A DNA stretch of 6,359 bases from Bdellovibrionaceae bacterium UBA2466 (GTDB lineage: Bacteria; Bdellovibrionota; FAC87; UBA2466), in assembly GCA_002342225.1 (NCBI GenBank), contig DDPO01000132.1, forward strand, positions 1 through 6,359, read 5' to 3'. Shown here one piece after another: positions 4,653 through 6,359 of the stretch (position 1 is the first letter of the stretch; each line of letters opens with the position of its first letter). The notes under the pieces were generated by a model. The model was not told the origin of the DNA. It was given only the letters and a program-made list of their open reading frames with translations, and searched no databases. The translations under genes were made by a program, and so were the position numbers.

Positions 4653-6359
4653 TCAGATTAAATCTTTAGATATCTGGAATGTCTCTTTGCAAGACTCTTC
4701 TAACACTTCATAAGCAGCCGCTACAATCCCTTCAGCATCAAGATGATGTAAATGGAAGATATCGGCAGTCGTACCTGACTTGGAGGTTTTTCGAACTGCT
4801 AAGCACTTCTGTTTGGTACCTACGATCGAACCGATATTATCAAGAAGTCCCGGCTCCCCGTCATGTACTGATAAAACTGGAATACGTCCACCTTGGAGCG
4901 CCATGAAAGCTGCTCGGGTTGAAACTTCCGACCCTGAGGCAAGAAAAAGATCTCCCGATATTCCGAGTCCATTCTTTAAATGGTCGTAGTTGTCCGTATC
5001 TGCAAAATTACTAAGCAGCAGATCGGGGCTCGTAACAACAAAAACGTTAGCGTAAATCCCTTTTTCATGAAGTTGGTCTGAGGCTTTAATAGCTTCAGCA
5101 ACTAAAGCTCCCATTGCAAAAATATGGATGACGTTGTCCCCTGGCGAATAGTCTTCAAAGCCACGGTAATCGATTAAAGCGTAGGCTCCTTTGAGAGCGT
5201 CTTGTCTAATCAGTTCCATGATTTCAGACTCGTTTTGGTCTGAAAACCGTTTTTGTAGTTTTAATCTTTCAAGAAACTCTTTCTGCACAAGACCTTTGGT
5301 TACACACCTAATCAATAAAGACTCTCGATTTTTATCGTCTTTAGTGAAGTGACGTCTTAAACCATCGGCTAGAATCCATTCTAATTCTTTTGCGAATGCA
5401 GGTTCCCAAGTAACACAATTGGGTATCTGAAAGTCTGATTTCCAAGAGTGTTGAGCTCCTTCTGGAGCTAACGTAATCCCACTGGGAGTTCCAATCGTTG
5501 CAAATGAGGAGTGCCAATAGAGATTGTAATAAAACTGGTCATGCGCACGCTTGATGAAAAAGTCATAGATCGTCATGGCTGGAAAAAACGGTATTCCCGT
5601 GTAGTAAAAGAATTTACCGATCGATCCTGCTGCCGACATGCAGTTTCCTTCTGCGATCTCGAACCTGATATGACCCGTTCTTGCATCAGAGTGGGGCATA
5701 ACGTCGGGGGCTTTGTCATCTTTAGCTCCATACTCAGCTTCAAAGTCTTTTTGGCCGACATCGCCATAAAGCTTTCCATTCATGTTCGGACTTGTATTGG
5801 TGGAGCTTCCAACATCGGGAGCCATTGTTAGAAAGAACCGAGCGACTTGTCCCCAGCCCTTGTCTAAATTATCATTTTTTGTGCCTCGATCACCACGGGC
5901 CAAGCGATCCAATTTGGCTGCTATCTGCCCCCACATCCACTGGGTGTGGGCCACCGGATTGAATTTTAGAGCAGATATATCGAAATCCACTGGCCACTCA
6001 ATCTTATTTGCTTCAGCTAACCAGTTATCTTTTCTGTCACCCACTTCTCCTAAAATTTGGTCAATCCCTGAGAGGAGTTTTTGCCTTCTTTCAGCAAGAA
6101 ATTGTTCTTCTTCGGTTCCTTCTGGAAAATCTTCAAAAGGATCTTCGAAAGAGGCGCCAAATTTAGTAGCGAGTTCTCTAAGCTCCTTCTCCTCGGGCAT
6201 TGCAGAATGATTTCCAGAGAGAGCTTGAAAAGACAATCCATAACCCTTGATTGTGTAAATCACTATAAGAGTGGGACGTGTTCTATCTTTTTTAGCTGCT
6301 GAGAGAACTTCTACAAGAGCTTCAAGGTCATGTCCGCCTAGGTTGGTGAATAGCTGATG
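4653..6359 (-). CDS. AceE-like 2-oxoacid (pyruvate) dehydrogenase E1 component, 5' end outside window
   Basis: A thiamine-diphosphate enzyme of the homodimeric E1 type, which decarboxylates a 2-oxoacid (probably pyruvate) and passes the acyl group to an E2 lipoyl protein. Only the C-terminal 568 codons are present. The frame is open to the right edge, so the GTG at 6263-6261 is an internal valine, not the start. In window-fragment numbering: GGHDLEAL (9-16) and YTIKGYG (35-41) match the end of the diphosphate-binding domain, followed by His51 in SGNH. FPEGTEEEQFLAERRQKL resembles the AceE linker. The pyrimidine-binding domain has EIAEGNCM with probable catalytic Glu237, then EGAQH with His304. 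The C-terminal domain has VTSPDLL and ends with HLHHLDAEG. The GDG diphosphate motif would lie outside. The segment after QH is shorter than in E. coli AceE as I recall it, so the substrate is less certain than the family. DUF2905 follows after 2 nt; no aceF or lpd gene follows. Confidence 0.85.
   Translation of the reverse strand, partial: HQLFTNLGGHDLEALVEVLSAAKKDRTRPTLIVIYTIKGYGLSFQALSGNHSAMPEEKELRELATKFGASFEDPFEDFPEGTEEEQFLAERRQKLLSGIDQILGEVGDRKDNWLAEANKIEWPVDFDISALKFNPVAHTQWMWGQIAAKLDRLARGDRGTKNDNLDKGWGQVARFFLTMAPDVGSSTNTSPNMNGKLYGDVGQKDFEAEYGAKDDKAPDVMPHSDARTGHIRFEIAEGNCMSAAGSIGKFFYYTGIPFFPAMTIYDFFIKRAHDQFYYNLYWHSSFATIGTPSGITLAPEGAQHSWKSDFQIPNCVTWEPAFAKELEWILADGLRRHFTKDDKNRESLLIRCVTKGLVQKEFLERLKLQKRFSDQNESEIMELIRQDALKGAYALIDYRGFEDYSPGDNVIHIFAMGALVAEAIKASDQLHEKGIYANVFVVTSPDLLLSNFADTDNYDHLKNGLGISGDLFLASGSEVSTRAAFMALQGGRIPVLSVHDGEPGLLDNIGSIVGTKQKCLAVRKTSKSGTTADIFHLHHLDAEGIVAAAYEVLEESCKETFQISKDLI

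Noticed and set aside
5782..6210. 142-aa open frame on the plus strand inside the E1 gene
   Set aside because: The antisense E1 frame carries conserved family motifs across the same bases; this translation is Ser-rich with no recognisable domain.

Overview
The window reads as a compact piece of core chromosome from a Gram-negative bacterium of moderate-to-low GC content. A double-membrane cell is implied by an EnvC-type periplasmic activator with a signal peptide, beside FtsEX. An AceE-type (homodimeric) 2-oxoacid dehydrogenase E1 and a DUF2905 protein fit a deltaproteobacterial or Bdellovibrionota-like lineage, but this placement is a guess from gene content and has not been checked.

Layout: A tRNA-Cys(GCA) gene lies on the minus strand at the left edge. 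A non-coding stretch of about 200 bp follows; it must hold the divergent promoters. Then comes a plus-strand run of four tightly packed genes: ftsE, ftsX (3 nt gap), an envC-like M23/LytM gene (1 nt stop/start overlap) and a secreted class 3 lipase (16 nt gap). The lipase ends in a 4-nt convergent overlap with a minus-strand pair: a small two-helix DUF2905 membrane protein and, 2 nt upstream of it, the C-terminal 568 codons of an AceE-like E1 protein whose 5' end lies beyond the right edge.

How the genes work together: FtsE (ATPase) and FtsX (membrane subunit with a periplasmic loop) form the divisome complex that controls periplasmic coiled-coil/LytM factors. The third gene encodes such a factor. 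Its LytM active site is degenerate in the same way as E. coli EnvC (SLYFE where active enzymes have HLHFE), so it should activate amidases rather than cut peptidoglycan itself. Transmitter and effector are therefore in one transcription unit. The lipase may share that transcript; its role there is unknown. The E1-like protein belongs to central carbon metabolism, but it is divergent around the active site and has no E2/E3 genes next to it on the visible side.

I found no mobile element, CRISPR array, phage gene or defence system. The most unusual points are the lipase attached to the ftsEX-envC unit, its cysteine-rich tail, and the divergent E1. Several large open frames (for example 1225-1665 minus and 5782-6210 plus) are antisense shadows.
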